A stretch of DNA of 64,000 nucleotides, taken from Daucus carota subsp. sativus. Its lineage: Eukaryota; Streptophyta; Magnoliopsida; Apiales; Apiaceae. Within the stretch, counting starts at the first letter, position 1. Every line of letters starts with the position of its first letter. The position numbers were made by a program, and so were the translations under genes. The DNA lies in NCBI RefSeq assembly GCF_001625215.2, contig NC_030389.2, positions 37,623,454-37,687,453 on the forward strand. The letters are read 5' to 3'. This document shows, piece by piece, positions 44,230 to 56,400 of the stretch. The notes below the pieces were generated by a model that was given only the letters and a program-made list of their open reading frames with translations, ran no database searches and was not told the origin of the DNA.

Positions 44230-45795
44230 TGTTCGCAAAAATCTACACGCAAGCGCACGTGATCACAAGTAATATATTTGTTCGTTCCCACAGAGACTGG
44301 TGAATTAAGAATACGCACCTATGCAACAATGTATGAGTAATTTTCACTGCTAAGACAATTAACAAGGATGTGTTCTTTTATACTAATAACTAAATTTACT
44401 AATCAAAATCAGAATAGGAAAACACATGGGATTCTAACTTCATTATCGAATTCATCTAGAATTGAAATTACTGATTAACATGCGACTGTTGATCCTAATC
44501 AGACAACACGAAAGTAATACATGCCAACTCTCGTTGCACACATATCATACCAATCAAAATCCGCAATTAAGACAGAGATCTCATGGACACCAACAAAGCT
44601 CAGACCCTATATCTCTATAGCGGTAGTGTAAGCAGAGAGGTTTAATAGCAAGTCGTCTATCGTGATTACACAGGGTGATAAAAATAGTTCAAGTCTACCA
44701 CAAATTATGTTTCATTCACATAATCCTATGTTTACATGGCATAGTTCTAAATTCAATCATCCACTCTCGCTTCAGAAAGAATTAACAAACAACTTAGAAG
44801 TTAGCTACGCTCCTAAGAAGAATAAGCACGACGCATGCAAAGAAATCAACGTACGTCACAAAATCAAGTAATTAATATTCTTTACTAGACTACCTCGATA
44901 AGTCCATTAGAATCCCATGAAGGCGGTTAGTTCATAATCGAACTAATCGACATCATGGGTTCTAGTGAAAACATGATAAATAAATTACGAGAATTAAGCG
45001 GAATAAAAGTACTTGAATTAATAATAAAGAACACAACGTTACAGAATTGATGTTCACGATCTCGCTCGAAACTGTCACTTCCTCGCGAAGAACGATCCAC
45101 TACAAAACTGATAATGTGTTTGATTACAAAAACTAAACTATGATATTATTCTCCCTAAAACTACTTGGAGGCTAGGGTTTTACACATGAGAAAATAAATT
45201 ACATTGACCAAGTCAACCGGGCCTCGACCGCTGCTCAATTCCCTCAGAAAAGCTTCAAAATTCGGCCCGGAACAATTCTGCTGGGCGCAGCCGCGCTAAT
45301 CAAGCGCGGGCGCGCTAGTTGACTGTGAGGTAGCGCGGGCGCGCTAGGCACTAGCGCGGGCGCGCTAGGCACTAGCGCGGGCGCGCTAGTGTCTGCCCCC
45401 GGATGGCCAATTTCTCCAATTCCGCTCGTTCTCGCGTGCATGTCCTTCCTCGCTCTAGTACCACTTCCGTAGGTGATCACGGTTGCATTTAGCACATGCA
45501 ACAAGCCCTTTAAACCCCTAGATAGCTCTAGTGGACGAGTGTGTTCTCGTGAGGGTTTGTAGAAGATGTACCCACAAAATCCCAAGTCGTGATGAATCCA
45601 CAATTCTCTATTCTTGCAATTAAAGCACCAAAAACAACCTAAAATGATAGAAAATCACTTCATCACTTCAACTCGTGACCTGCACAGAAAAACACTAAAA
45701 ACACATCAAAAGACACTAATCACTTAAGTACAACCAACCAATTTAAGTGGAAATGAAGGCCTATAAGTGTGTATAAATACCACTTATCATACATC
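44230..45795 (-). mobile_element. Probable LTR-retroelement leader/UTR relic
   Basis: Read on the minus strand, it has the look of the long untranslated regions of large plant LTR retroelements: it ends near CCAGTCTCTGTGGGAACGAA and TGATCACGTGCGCTTGCGTG. No gag or pol fragment and no paired LTR was found, so the assignment is by resemblance only. Borders are approximate. It contains the GC-rich tandem repeat at 45303-45389. Confidence 0.35.
45303..45389. repeat. GC-rich near-palindromic tandem repeat
   Basis: Four copies of a core close to TAGCGCGGGCGCGCTAG, the last three spaced by GCAC. In a window that is otherwise AT-rich this is a sharp local GC island. It makes a false minus-strand open frame with repeated APALVPS. 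Confidence 0.9.
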
Positions 45796-46073
45796 ACCGA
45801 TCACTGATAGTTGTAGTATCAATCACAAATTTTTAAACCAACAATCAGTAATCACAAACTTAATCAACAACTACAGTTTCTAGATCAAAAGATTTCCAAA
45901 TAGTATGAAAAGTGCGAATTAGACATTGTTCCTCCAACATTACAAGGTCTTGTTTGGTAAGCAAATTCCGCACTTCCTATACAAATATTTAAGATAAATT
46001 TCTTGCAGATAAAGCTTTGCCTACTTTCAATTTTTGCGCCCAAATGGGTCGCTTAAATTCCCCAGCGCTACTT

Positions 46074-46522
46074 CCTAGATCTATCTGGAAGTTTATTCGC
46101 TATCATTCGAGGTCCCTGCAGCTTTGAAATTGTGATTTGAAGCAGCCAAGTCTTTCTCCTGCTTCTTAAGATATCTTTGCGCCGTAGCTATCAAAATTTA
46201 AACAAAGAAGCTTACAAGCATTAACAATACTACAGTATGCCAAATCGAAGCTCATGACATATCCCACTTTTTCACCTAATAAGATAGAAGGTTTTACAAA
46301 AATTTAATGACAAAAATAAGAAATTGGAAAAATGAATCTCATAATGTCAGCAGAGATACCTTTAAATTGGAGGTCACTCATGGCATGCAGTTTGGCCACA
46401 AGGTTGGTAAGGATGGACTCAAAACCAGGATCGAAGCTGAAAAACCAAATCAACTCATTCTCTATCCGATTAAGTAGTTGATTGTTGCAGAATGAAATGA
46501 TGAAATCGTCTGCAAGAGACAA
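46074..46522 (-). pseudogene. Exon-like fragments of an unidentified gene
   Basis: On the minus strand, one piece (46522 to about 46358) encodes MSLADDFIISFCNNQLLNRI and FDPGFESILTNLVAKLHAM; a second (about 46189-46091) encodes TAQRYLKKQEKDLAASN and ends at a stop after SNDSE. Splice-like AG/GT bases adjoin them. I do not recognise the parent. They lie within the 7.9 kb TA-flanked element. Confidence 0.35.
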
Positions 46523-47497
46523 ATAATAAAATCTAGAGCACTTAGTTTATCCCAACAGAGTAATGCTAAATATGCCAACTCCAAAAGCTTCATAACGATG
46601 TTAATTATGAAAAAAAAATCAACCTATTATTGCATTTATGCTTCCCATAAAAGGATAAGATAAACTTTTGAAATGAAGTAAAGGAGATAGAAGTTAAAAG
46701 AAAGCAAGGCATTTAATATATCCGGCTAAATAAGTAAGAAATAACTCCAATCACATCAGGAGTCCAACTTTTGTGAAGAAAAGACCTTCACAAACCTGTA
46801 AGTGAGTTTTAATAATTGCTAATGTAGTCAGAAAAAACTCCCATAAAGGAATTCCAAATTGTCCACACATTATACCAGCAAGGTCGAATAGAGGATTTGG
46901 TACCTACCAAAGTCATTTGAATTAGTCCACACAATACTTGCTGATAAACTGCTAAACAGATAATCCAATATATGAGCCAGCACTCTATAAATTATTTCAT
47001 GTGTGGATATAAGATGTATCTTTATATAAACTGGTATGGCTCTGCAAGATTGACAAATTGAAAGTTATTTTACATAGAAGCCTTTTCAAATAACAAATGA
47101 GAATGAGAATATCAAGACTATATAGTTGGCTTAGAGTTTTATTCCTAATAATATCGTTGTTTTAGTCTAGTTAAAACTTAAAAGAACTAATTCCTAATAA
47201 ACATAAAGCAAGATTGGACAGTTTTTAGTAATTATTGATCGAGATATTAATTTGTATTTACAAGCTCAGTGGTAATCACTAAATCTTATATAAATATTAA
47301 CATATAATCACTAATATATAAAGCATTGACTACTAATGTATAAAGCAATAATCACTAATATATAAAGTTAATTGACAACTTTGAAGTCCTTGTTTGATTA
47401 AATGTCAAATCTCAAATCTACTTTGTCATTTTGAGCACATATTTAGTTATTTTGAATTTCTCTAGTATATGGATTATACAAAATAAGTTTTGGATTG

Positions 47498-47522
47498 ACT
47501 ATACTATACTATACTATACTAC
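47498..47522. repeat. (TATAC)n microsatellite
   Basis: About four to five consecutive TATAC units. Confidence 0.9.
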
Positions 47523-48393
47523 AATAATCATGATTCTAGTGCTCACTGTTAATAATTCAGCTAGTAAGTTGCTCGACTCAACTGTATTTGTTCCTACTTG
47601 ACTTTGAATAAATATTCAGTTTTAATGTAACTTACTAGCCAAGGGTTGACACGACATTTCTCAAGCCAACTACATTGGTAGTAATTGCAGGTAGGATCAG
47701 TACTTTAGCATATTAGACACTTGCATCGTAATTATTTTATATCTCAAGCTCTAACGTGTTTAATTATGGTGCCAACCTCTACTTCAAAGAGGCTTTTATT
47801 ATAATCAGTGCTTTCATTTTTCTTCTCTCCTCCACCCACAATGCCTACCAATTAATGACAACATTCCCACTCTCACTACCATTACTACTCAATTGCAGAG
47901 TGCTTCTGCAAGTCCTATTCTACCGTTGCTCAACTTCTCGAAACCATCTACTCCTGTCCTCCCATGATGCCACAAAAGTCCCACAATGAATCCAATTTCT
48001 TAAATTCCAGTAATACTGTTAGACAACCCCACCCACCCAGTATATACTATACTACTAAATCCTCAAAAAGTGACACCAGATCACTAACACTACTAAATCA
48101 GGACAAATGCTAATCATTAACACTTATTAACTACTCATTTCTTAATGACAATCACTTTGGACTATAATCAATCAGTAAAAATTATAAACAATACAAATCA
48201 GATCCAATAATAACTAAAATTCACAAGCACTAACGACTAAATCACCACAAAATCAGTAATTAGCACTAAATAACCACAAATTGACTTGAAATCATTAACA
48301 CTAATCACTAATCATTACAAAATCAACATTAGGCAGGATACATGTGTAGATGAAAATATCAGTAAATATTAGTAAATATAAATAAAGTATATA

Positions 48394-48616
48394 CTAAGTA
48401 AAATATTTGTGTATGACCTCTCCCGTCTTTTTTCTTTTGCACTTTGTAATATTTGGATTTTGTTCTGGCTGATCTGGTACTTCTTGATCTTGATATTGCG
48501 CTTCTTGAGCTTGATGTTCTGCAGCCTGATCTTGTTCGTGTGCAGCATTTTGTTCATTCTCTTCATGTACAGTGTTGTATAAATCACTAATCAAGAAGTC
48601 ATCTTCGTTACTTTCC
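48394..48616 (-). pseudogene. Acidic/glutamine-rich exon-like fragment
   Basis: An open minus-strand stretch beginning after a CAG acceptor-like site, encoding SNEDDFLISDLYNTVHEENE, then a Gln/Glu/Ala-rich part (EHQAQEAQYQDQ) and KCKRKKTGEV. No family recognised. It could be an N-terminal exon of the transposase-like gene whose SWIM exon lies at 43.7 kb on the other strand, but nothing proves this. Confidence 0.3.
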
Positions 48617-50758
48617 TGTTAAAAAAAATATTGTTTCGTTATAAGTAGCATGAAAGATGTTTATTAAAGTAATGAAAAAATAGAATTTACCAACAATTTC
48701 GGTATATCATACATGGATGGACTACTGTAATTCAACTATCAAGAGTAGGTAGTATTCTAGTTAATATATAAGAATATCTTAAAGTAATAGCAGAACCAAA
48801 TTTCATCAGACACCTATTAACACTATTGGAGCTAGTGCTACTATTAACAATATTTTCTTATGATTCTATAATTCTGATTGAACATGATACCTTGCAGAAC
48901 ATGTTGGTAAACACATAGATTGAGCTTGAGCAGAGAGTGGTGATAAGTAGTATTCACTAGCATTGCATTGATCACTAATAACTACAACTTCACTAGAAGT
49001 AGAAATCACAGGTGGAAATCGGTAATAAGTACAAGCAGAAACACTAATCACTAATCAATACATATCACAAGCAAATCACTAATTAATCACCGCAAAACAA
49101 AGCAACATCCAATATCAGTATTACAACCTCAACAACAATCATAGAATGTAGGCATATAACTCACAAAATTTAAACATACAAAATTTAAATTTAGATGTAA
49201 ATCATAATCATAAATCAATGAAGAGCAACTAACATAATTTCAGTCTCTAGTCACTAATCAGTAATATAAGGTGTTCAAACGTATATCTAGTTGCAATAAA
49301 TACCACAGGTGATCAGGAAATTCAGTGATAAACTTGAAATATATCGTTTAAATTCACTTTAAAACAGGGAAATTCACTAACACTAAACATTAATTTATAC
49401 TAAATCACTACAATTCAGAGGCACTACTCACTACAAATCAGATACAGTAATCAGTAATTACAACTAAAATCAACACATTGTGACTTCAGATCACTAACAC
49501 TAATCACTAATTATAACTAAAAATGAGAATCAGAATGCAGTACAATACTTTTTTGAAGAATTTGGAAGTAATCTCCTCCCGCTAGAGCACGTTGCTGATC
49601 TTCGCTGTGAAATTCCTGATTTTATTGCAAAAGTTGTTTAAAATGGAGGAGTTTCGCTTGTAATAATCGCTAGAAAAGGTTTAAAATCGAAGAATAGAAG
49701 CGGATTAATAAAGCTTTTATTGATTATACCTTGGTCCGTGTATTCGACAGAGATGAACGGTTTGAGAAAGTGGACTTCATAATTGTTTTGTGTCTATACG
49801 TATATGTGGTAATTGCTTTTACTTTTTAGACTAAAGATTGTGTGTGTACTGGGCCGGGCAAGCGGCAGGTTTTTTTTGGGCTGGGCCATGGTTTGTAGTT
49901 TGTACAGTAAACTAGCTTGTACACGAATAGCCCCCTATATATATTGTTAGGAATCAATAATTTTTGATGATAACATAAACATTTTTGTAACATGTCTTAC
50001 TTAGAATCTTTATCAAATTTCAGTTGTAATTGTTACATTTCTTGTCTTTGGGAATTATCAACGGATGGGTAGAATAGGATGGCTAATTGTAAATATCCAA
50101 TGCCATGTAATTTTATCTAAGTGAAGGATATTCAACTGATGAGATGTAACTGTTCAACTGATAAGACTGGATGATGTTTCAACTGATGAAAATCAAGCAT
50201 TCAACTGAAGACAAAGTATTCAACGGATAATGCTGAGGAATTCAACTGATGAGACTGGAACAGCATTCAACTGATGGAGTTTGTAATTCATTCGACTGAT
50301 GAGCCAGGCATTCAACTGATAAAATCAATAGCAGTTGAAAGCAACCAGAACCTTCAACTGATGAAGCAAAGAGCAGTTGAAAGTGACTAGAGCTTAAGTC
50401 TGACAAATCACATGGATCGAATTACACTAAAATAGACATGGAAGCCTAATTAGGAAAATAAAGAAGAAGCGGAAACATACTTATCTCATGCAGTGCAATC
50501 TGGATCAAATCAAGATGATGGTCAAAGATGAAGACATCTCAGAAAGCATGCATAAGACAAAGTTGTGCAGCATTGTTTTTAGATTAGAGTGCATTTTGTA
50601 ATCTAGCTAAAAGCCTTGTAAAACTTGGAGTATATAACCAAGTTAGTAGCATCAGTTGAACTTGTTCAAATTACTTGAGAGAAAAATCTGAAAGTTAGAA
50701 CTTGTTTGAGTGATGAACCAGCAGCTGTGCGAATTGTAAACAATCCACAGATTCTTCT

Positions 50759-50767
50759 ATATAAAAT
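50759..50767 (+). promoter_or_regulatory. Candidate LTR promoter TATA box
   Basis: TATATAAAA followed 5 bases later by a 9-bp-stem hairpin. A second candidate, TATATAA, is at 50631-50637. Which one serves U3/R transcription is not determined. Confidence 0.45.
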
Positions 50768-50771
50768 CTCA

Positions 50772-50795
50772 CGGGTGGATCATTCAATCCACCCG
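50772..50795 (+). other. LTR stem-loop downstream of the TATA box
   Basis: CGGGTGGAT and ATCCACCCG form a perfect 9-bp stem with a 6-base loop. The same structure is in the 3' LTR at 62617-62640. It lies where the R region of the transcript would be expected, so it may be at the RNA ends. Confidence 0.7.
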
Positions 50796-50867
50796 TATTT
50801 TTAATACTTGGTGTTTTTCTGTTCACTGTGTTCTTAGTGTATTATTCTTGAATCTTTTAAATTTGTA

Positions 50868-50903
50868 AAAGATTGTATTCAACCCCCCCCTTCTACAATC
50901 TTT
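50868..50903 (+). other. Stem-loop with oligo-C loop at the end of U5
   Basis: AAAGATTGTA pairs perfectly with TACAATCTTT; the loop contains eight consecutive C. It lies 26 bases before the PBS and is repeated in the 3' LTR. It could present the C-run in the genomic RNA; function is inferred only from structure. Confidence 0.6.
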
Positions 50904-50928
50904 CTCATAGTTGGTGTAAAATAACAAT

Positions 50929-50940
50929 TGGTATCAGAGC
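50929..50940 (+). other. Primer binding site (initiator Met-tRNA)
   Basis: TGGTATCAGAGC, two bases after the 5' LTR, is the standard plant Ty1/copia PBS complementary to the 3' end of initiator methionyl tRNA. Confidence 0.95.
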
Positions 50941-50986
50941 GAGGTTCCCAACAAACAGGGAAAAAGATCAACACTGCTAGAGAAAG

Positions 50987-53404
50987 ATGGGAAAGAAGGA
51001 TGCTGGAGTGAAGATTCCTGTTCTTGACAAAGACAACTATTTTCACTGGAAAGTAAGAATGCATCTGCATCTGTTGTCCATTGATGAAAGCTATGTGAAT
51101 TGTATTGAAAAAGGACCTCATGTCCCCATGAAGGTCTGCACAAGTATTGGAGCTGATGGTGAAGACATGGTAGGTAAAATGATTCCAAAACCTATCCATG
51201 AATATTCTCAAGAAGATACTGAAGAAGTGCACAAGGACAAGAAAACCATGAATCTTCTGTTCAATGGTTTGGATCAAGAAATGATTGATAGTGTTATCAG
51301 CTGCACAAGTGCCAAAGAAGTTTGGGACACCATCAGGATCATCTGTGAAGGGAATGAGCAAGTGAGAGAGAACAAGATGCAGCTTCTGATTCAACAATAT
51401 GAGTCATTCCATTTCAAGGCTGGTGAAAGTTTAAGTGATACATTTAACAGATTTCAAAAACTGTTAAATGGTCTAAAGCTCTTTGGAAGAGTATATCAAG
51501 TTAAAGATTCAAACTTGAAATTCTTAAGAGCTCTTCCTAAAGAATGGAAGCCCATGACAGTCTCTCTCAGAAATACACAAGAGTTTAAAGACTATACTCT
51601 AGAGAGACTGTATGGAACCTTAAAAACTTATGAGCTTGAAATGGAGCAAGATGAAGAAATTGAGAAAAGTCAAAAGAAAGGGCATTCATCTGTGGCTCTA
51701 GTTGCATCTCTGGAGGATACTGTCAAGGACAAGGGAAAATCTCAAGTTGAAGAAACTGAGAAGTTGGTCAAAGAGGAGAGCTCAGAGTCAAGCAAAGGAA
51801 GAAGAAAGGAGAAAGAAGTAGCTGATTCTGGTGAAGAAAGTGATGGAATTGATGAACATCTAGCCTTCCTGTCAAGAAGATTCTCCAAACTAAAATTCAA
51901 GAAGAATTTTAATTCTGCAAAATCTTTTAAAGGCAATCCCAAGTCTGATAGAAGCATGGTAGACAGATCAAAATTCAAGTGCTTCAACTGTGGGAATGCA
52001 GGTCACTTTGCAAATGAGTGCAGAAAGCCTAAAGTTGAGAAAAAGTCAAGTGAAAACATTGACTACAAAAAGAAATATTATGAACTTCTTAAACAAAAGG
52101 AAAGAGCATTCATCACAAAGGATGATTGGGCAGCTGGAGATGATTCTGATGAAGAGGAGGAGTTTGTCAATCTAGCTCTAATGGCCAACTCCACAGATCA
52201 AGAAGAAAACACTGGAAGCAGTAGTCAGGTATTCACTACAAACTTAGTTGAGTTAACTAAAGATGAATGCAATGCTACTATTAATGAAATGTCTACAGAA
52301 TTATATCATTTGCATGTTTCTTTAAAATCTCTTACTAAGGAAAATAGTAGAATTAAGGAAGCTAACACCTTTCTAAGTGATAGAAACAGTGCCTTAGAAG
52401 CTCAATTTATTGAGTTTGAGAAGCTGAAAATTGAGTGTCAGACAGCCAAGGATGATCTCTTGGTTGTTCTGAAAAGAGAAGAGATCATAAGAAAGCAACT
52501 TGATAAGGAACAAGAGATTATTGCCAAATGGAAATCTGGTAGGGATGTTTCCACCAATATCATCAACATGCAAGGTAGAGAGACCTTTGTAGAGAATGAG
52601 TGGAAGAGGAGTAAGAAAGTGCTTGAGATATCTGAGAACAGTTCAGGTGATGAGAATACTGATGATGATCATCAGTTGAAAGACAAAGTCTCAACTGATG
52701 AGAGTCATCAGTTGAACAAAAACTCATCAGTTGACAAGAGTGTTCTCAAGAAGCTTAACAAGAAATATGGTCCTGTTAAAAAGAATTTTGTTAAAGGTGA
52801 GAATAGTTCTTCTGAGACCAGTGATAGTATTAATAACACTCTTAATTCCAGTAACAAGAACAAGAAGAAGTTGGATACTAGTGAGCATAAATCTGAGGAG
52901 ACTAAAAAGAAGAAAGGAAATAGAAATGGCAAAGTAGGAGTTAACAAGCACACCAATTACACTCCCAATGCTAGTGCTCTTAGAAAAACCTGCAGTAAGT
53001 GTGGTAGTGTAAATCATTTATCTGCTAATTGTAAAACTGTGGTTGCTCCTAATTTATCCTTGCCTATTCCTATGACATCTGTTCCTCACATGAATTTATC
53101 TGCTATGAATATGATGCCTGGTTTATTGCCTCACAATCCTTATTCTCAGCCTAACATGCCATATATGTTCAATCCTTATTTCAATGCCTTTAACATGCCT
53201 CAATTTCATTCAAACTTGCATGGAATGAACAATTTATGCATGTCTCAAAGGCCTGTGTTTGAAAACAGAGTTGATATTCCAGTTTCTCAACCAAAACCAA
53301 AGATTGAACCTAGTCAATCCAAGGAAAAAGTTGAGAAAGTGGAAAAGGCTGCTAAGACTAACAAATCTGGACCCAAAGCAATTTGGGTACCAAAATCAAC
53401 TTGA
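50987..53404 (+). CDS. gag: Gag polyprotein of the Sirevirus-like element
   Basis: 805 residues, from [20 protein letters not shown] to the UGA at 53402. The N-terminal part is the copia Gag/UBN2 region ([14 protein letters not shown], then [11 protein letters not shown]). A CCHC zinc knuckle is at 332-345 ([14 protein letters not shown]) and a second at about 669-682 ([14 protein letters not shown]). Between them lies a long acidic, Ser-rich and coiled-coil-prone stretch. It assembles particles and packages RNA. Length and the paired knuckles are Sirevirus-like. The last 146 bases overlap the pol frame, which is shifted by +1. Near residue 570-580 the TCAACTGATG motif forms a perfect DNA hairpin (52691-52715). 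Confidence 0.95.
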   Translation: MGKKDAGVKIPVLDKDNYFHWKVRMHLHLLSIDESYVNCIEKGPHVPMKVCTSIGADGEDMVGKMIPKPIHEYSQEDTEEVHKDKKTMNLLFNGLDQEMIDSVISCTSAKEVWDTIRIICEGNEQVRENKMQLLIQQYESFHFKAGESLSDTFNRFQKLLNGLKLFGRVYQVKDSNLKFLRALPKEWKPMTVSLRNTQEFKDYTLERLYGTLKTYELEMEQDEEIEKSQKKGHSSVALVASLEDTVKDKGKSQVEETEKLVKEESSESSKGRRKEKEVADSGEESDGIDEHLAFLSRRFSKLKFKKNFNSAKSFKGNPKSDRSMVDRSKFKCFNCGNAGHFANECRKPKVEKKSSENIDYKKKYYELLKQKERAFITKDDWAAGDDSDEEEEFVNLALMANSTDQEENTGSSSQVFTTNLVELTKDECNATINEMSTELYHLHVSLKSLTKENSRIKEANTFLSDRNSALEAQFIEFEKLKIECQTAKDDLLVVLKREEIIRKQLDKEQEIIAKWKSGRDVSTNIINMQGRETFVENEWKRSKKVLEISENSSGDENTDDDHQLKDKVSTDESHQLNKNSSVDKSVLKKLNKKYGPVKKNFVKGENSSSETSDSINNTLNSSNKNKKKLDTSEHKSEETKKKKGNRNGKVGVNKHTNYTPNASALRKTCSKCGSVNHLSANCKTVVAPNLSLPIPMTSVPHMNLSAMNMMPGLLPHNPYSQPNMPYMFNPYFNAFNMPQFHSNLHGMNNLCMSQRPVFENRVDIPVSQPKPKIEPSQSKEKVEKVEKAAKTNKSGPKAIWVPKST

Positions 53405-56400
53405 TCTGTTTGTGAAATGTGTGCAGGGAAACCACAAGAAGAATTTGTGGTACTTGGATAGTGGATGCTCCAGGCACATGACTGGTGATTCCTCCCTGCT
53501 CACAAAGTTTGTGGAGAAAGCTGGCCCTAACATTACCTTTGGAGATGACAGCAAAGGATATACTATGGGATATGGCTTGATTGCAAAAGAGAATGTCATC
53601 ATTGATGAAGTTGCATTGGTGTCTGGTCTTAAGCACAACTTGCTTAGCATCAGTCAGCTCTGTGACAAAGGTTACAAAGTCAATTTCACTCCTGCAGCCT
53701 GTGTTGTCACCAAAGGAGATGACAACAATGTGGTTCTGATTGGACAAAGAAAAGGAAATGTGTATGTAGCTGACTTCAATTCTGTAAAGTCTGAATCTAT
53801 CACTTGCCTTCTCAGCAAAGCAAGCTCAGATGACAGTTGGCTATGGCATAAGAGATTGTCTCATCTGAATTTCAAAACCTTGAATGAGTTAGTAAAGAAG
53901 GACTTGGTAAGAGGTCTACCAAAGCTGGAATTCTCAAAAGATGGACTTTGTGGAGCCTGTCAGCTAGGAAAGCAAAAGAGAAGCTCTTTCAAAAGCAAAA
54001 CTCTTTCATCAATTATGAAGCCCCTTCAGCTCTTGCATATGGATTTGTTTGGACCAGTCAACATCATGTCTATTTCAAAGAAGAAATATTGCCTAGTGAT
54101 TGTTGATGATTTTTCAAAATTCACTTGGACTTTCTTTCTGCATTCTAAGGATGAAGCTGGGAAAATCATCATCAATCATATCAAGGCATTAAACAACAAT
54201 CCAGATGTCAAAGTTGGAAGGATAAGAAGTGACAATGGAACAGAATTCAAGAACTCTGTGATGAAGGAATTTTGTGAAGAAGAGGGAATTATTCATGAGT
54301 TCTCTGCACCAAGAACTCCACAACAAAATGGTGTTGTTGAAAGGAAGAATAGAACTCTTATTGAGGCTGCAAGAACCATGATTAATGAAGCTCAACTTCC
54401 AACCTATTTTTGGGCTGAAGCTGTGAGCACTGCTTGTTTCACTCAAAACATTTCACTAATTACCAAACCTCATAATCTAACTCCCTTTCAACTCTTCAAA
54501 GGAAAGAAGCCAACAATTAGCTTTCTTCATGTGTTTGGATGCAAGTGTTATGTTCTAAGAAATCAAGGTGAAAATCTTGGAAAATTTGAGGCCAAGGCAG
54601 ATGAAGCTATTTTTGTTGGATACTCTGATGGAAAATCATTTAGAGTATATAATCTGAGAACCAACATTGTTATGGAATCAATCCATGTGGTTTTTGATGA
54701 TAAGAAGATTCAAGGATTCTCAGATGAAGGATTTCATGATAATCTCAGATTTGAAAATGAAGGTGAAGGTGATCTGTATGACAGTGATGATGATGATGAC
54801 ATTATTCAAAATGTTGGAATTAATCCTGGAATTAATATTCCAACTGATGTCTCTCTGGTGCAAGAAACAACTGCAATTGGAAATTCAACTGAAGCATCAG
54901 TTGAAACTACATTGGAGGGATCAGTTGAAACACCTCAAGGATCATCAGTTGAAAGAATGTCTCAAAGTTTTAATCAGTCTAGAAATAATGAGATGTCAAA
55001 TTTAGGGGGAGCTTTCCAACATGGAAACCTGAACTTCAATAATGAAGCCACATCATCAAGACAATCACTTCCACCACAAAGAAAGTGGACAAGGGATCAC
55101 CCTTTTGAGCTAATTATTGGAGATGCAAATGCATCTGTACAAACAAGAAGAGCAACTCAAGATGAGTGTTTGTATAGTGCATTCCTTTCACAGGATGAAC
55201 CTAAAGTCATAGAAGATGCTCTCAAAGATGCTGATTGGGTTCTTGCTATGCAAGAAGAATTAAATCAATTTGAGAGAAACAATGTATGGAAGCTGGTACC
55301 CAAACCTAAAAACAGAACTATTGTAGGAACAAGGTGGGTATTCAGAAACAAGGTGGATGAGAATGGAGTTGTCACCAGAAACAAAGCAAGGCTTGTTGCT
55401 AAAGGATATTCTCAATCTGAAGGAATTGATTTTGATGAGACCTTTGCACCAGTTGCAAGACTAGAAGCAATAAGAATCTTCCTGGCCTATGCTGCTCATG
55501 CAAACTTTAAAGTTTATCAAATGGATGTCAAGAGTGCTTTTCTAAATGGTGAACTGGAAGAGGAGGTATATGTCAGTCAGCCTCCTGGTTTTGAAGATCC
55601 AGAATTTCCAGAGTATGTTTACTTTTTATTAAAAGCACTCTATGGACTAAAGCAAGCACCAAGGGCATGGTATGACACTCTGTCTCAATTCTTGTTAGAC
55701 AATCATTTTTCCAGAGGAACTGTGGATAAAACACTATTTTACAGAAATGTAAATGGTGCCTTTATTCTGGTTCAAATTTATGTAGATGATATAATCTTTG
55801 GTTCTACAGATGAGAAACTTTGCAAGAAGTTTGCTAATCTAATGAAAAGTCAGTATGAAATGAGCATGATGGGAGAGCTCACCTACTTTCTTGGTTTACA
55901 AGTTAAACAAGTAAAGGAAGGTATATTCATAAATCAAACTAAGTACATTTATGATCTACTTAAAAAGTTTGATTTATTGAATTGCAAAGAAGCTAAGACT
56001 CCCATGCCAACAGCCACTAAATTAGAATTAAGTCCTAATGAGAAATCTGTGGACATCTCTAATTATAGAGGCATGGTTGGTTCTCTTTTATATTTGACAG
56101 CTAGTAGACCAGATATTATGTTTTCTACATGTCTCTGTGCTAGATTTCAATCTGATCCTAAAGAATCACATCTTATTGCTATAAAAAGAATATTCAGATA
56201 TCTTAAGGGAACACCAAATCTTGGTATTTGGTACCCTAAAGACTCTGGATTTGATCTAATTGGATATTCAGATGCTGATTTTGCAGGATGCAAAATTGAT
56301 AGAAAAAGTACAACAGGCACCTGTCAATTTCTTGGTGACAGATTGATTTCTTGGTTTAGCAAAAAGCAAAATTCTGTATCAACCTCTACAGCTGAGGCTG

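Larger units (their letters stand above)
47265..49510. repeat. Dispersed ATCACTAA motif cluster
   Basis: ATCACTAA or close variants (AATCACTAATCA, GATCACTAACAC) occur a dozen or more times, irregularly spaced, with many further ACTAATCA and CAGTAATC fragments. The complementary TTAGTGATTA occurs near the left end of the same TA-flanked element (about 42100), so these look like subterminal repeats of that element. Confidence 0.65.
42035..49935. mobile_element. 7.9 kb TA-flanked element carrying gene fragments
   Basis: The left end starts GGGTCTTACTCCAGTACAAA right after a TA run (42022-42034); the right end finishes with ACGAATAGCCCCC right before a TA run. Inverted, the two ends align over about 46 bp, best in TTACTGTACAAAC and TACAAACCA. 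TTAGTGATTA motifs near the left end recur, complemented, through the last 2.3 kb. Inside lie LRR, SWIM-finger and other exon-like fragments. Insertion in TA tracts and the SWIM fragment suggest a Mutator-related element, but the superfamily is inferred. Confidence 0.6.
49945..50926 (+). repeat. 5' LTR
   Basis: 982 bp from TGTTAGGAATC to GTAAAATAACA, with TG...CA ends. Same length as the 3' LTR, with a constant offset of 11,845 and no difference seen by eye. It holds about ten TTCAACTGAT-type motifs (50060-50380), TATA-like TATATAA at 50631 and TATATAAAA at 50759, and two hairpins described separately. Confidence 0.97.

Noticed and set aside
44021-44871. Possible small genes in the 44-45 kb stretch
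   Set aside because: Open frames are short and AT-rich, and the context looks like retroelement untranslated DNA.
45244-45603. 119-codon minus-strand open frame with APALVPS repeats
   Set aside because: Produced by the GC-rich tandem repeat; no other support.
47265-49510. CRISPR-like spaced repeats
   Set aside because: Repeat units are too short, irregular in spacing and degenerate, and the genome is clearly a plant's.
52708-53017. Minus-strand open frames inside gag that look hydrophobic
   Set aside because: Complement of Lys/Ser-rich gag coding DNA; no independent gene features.
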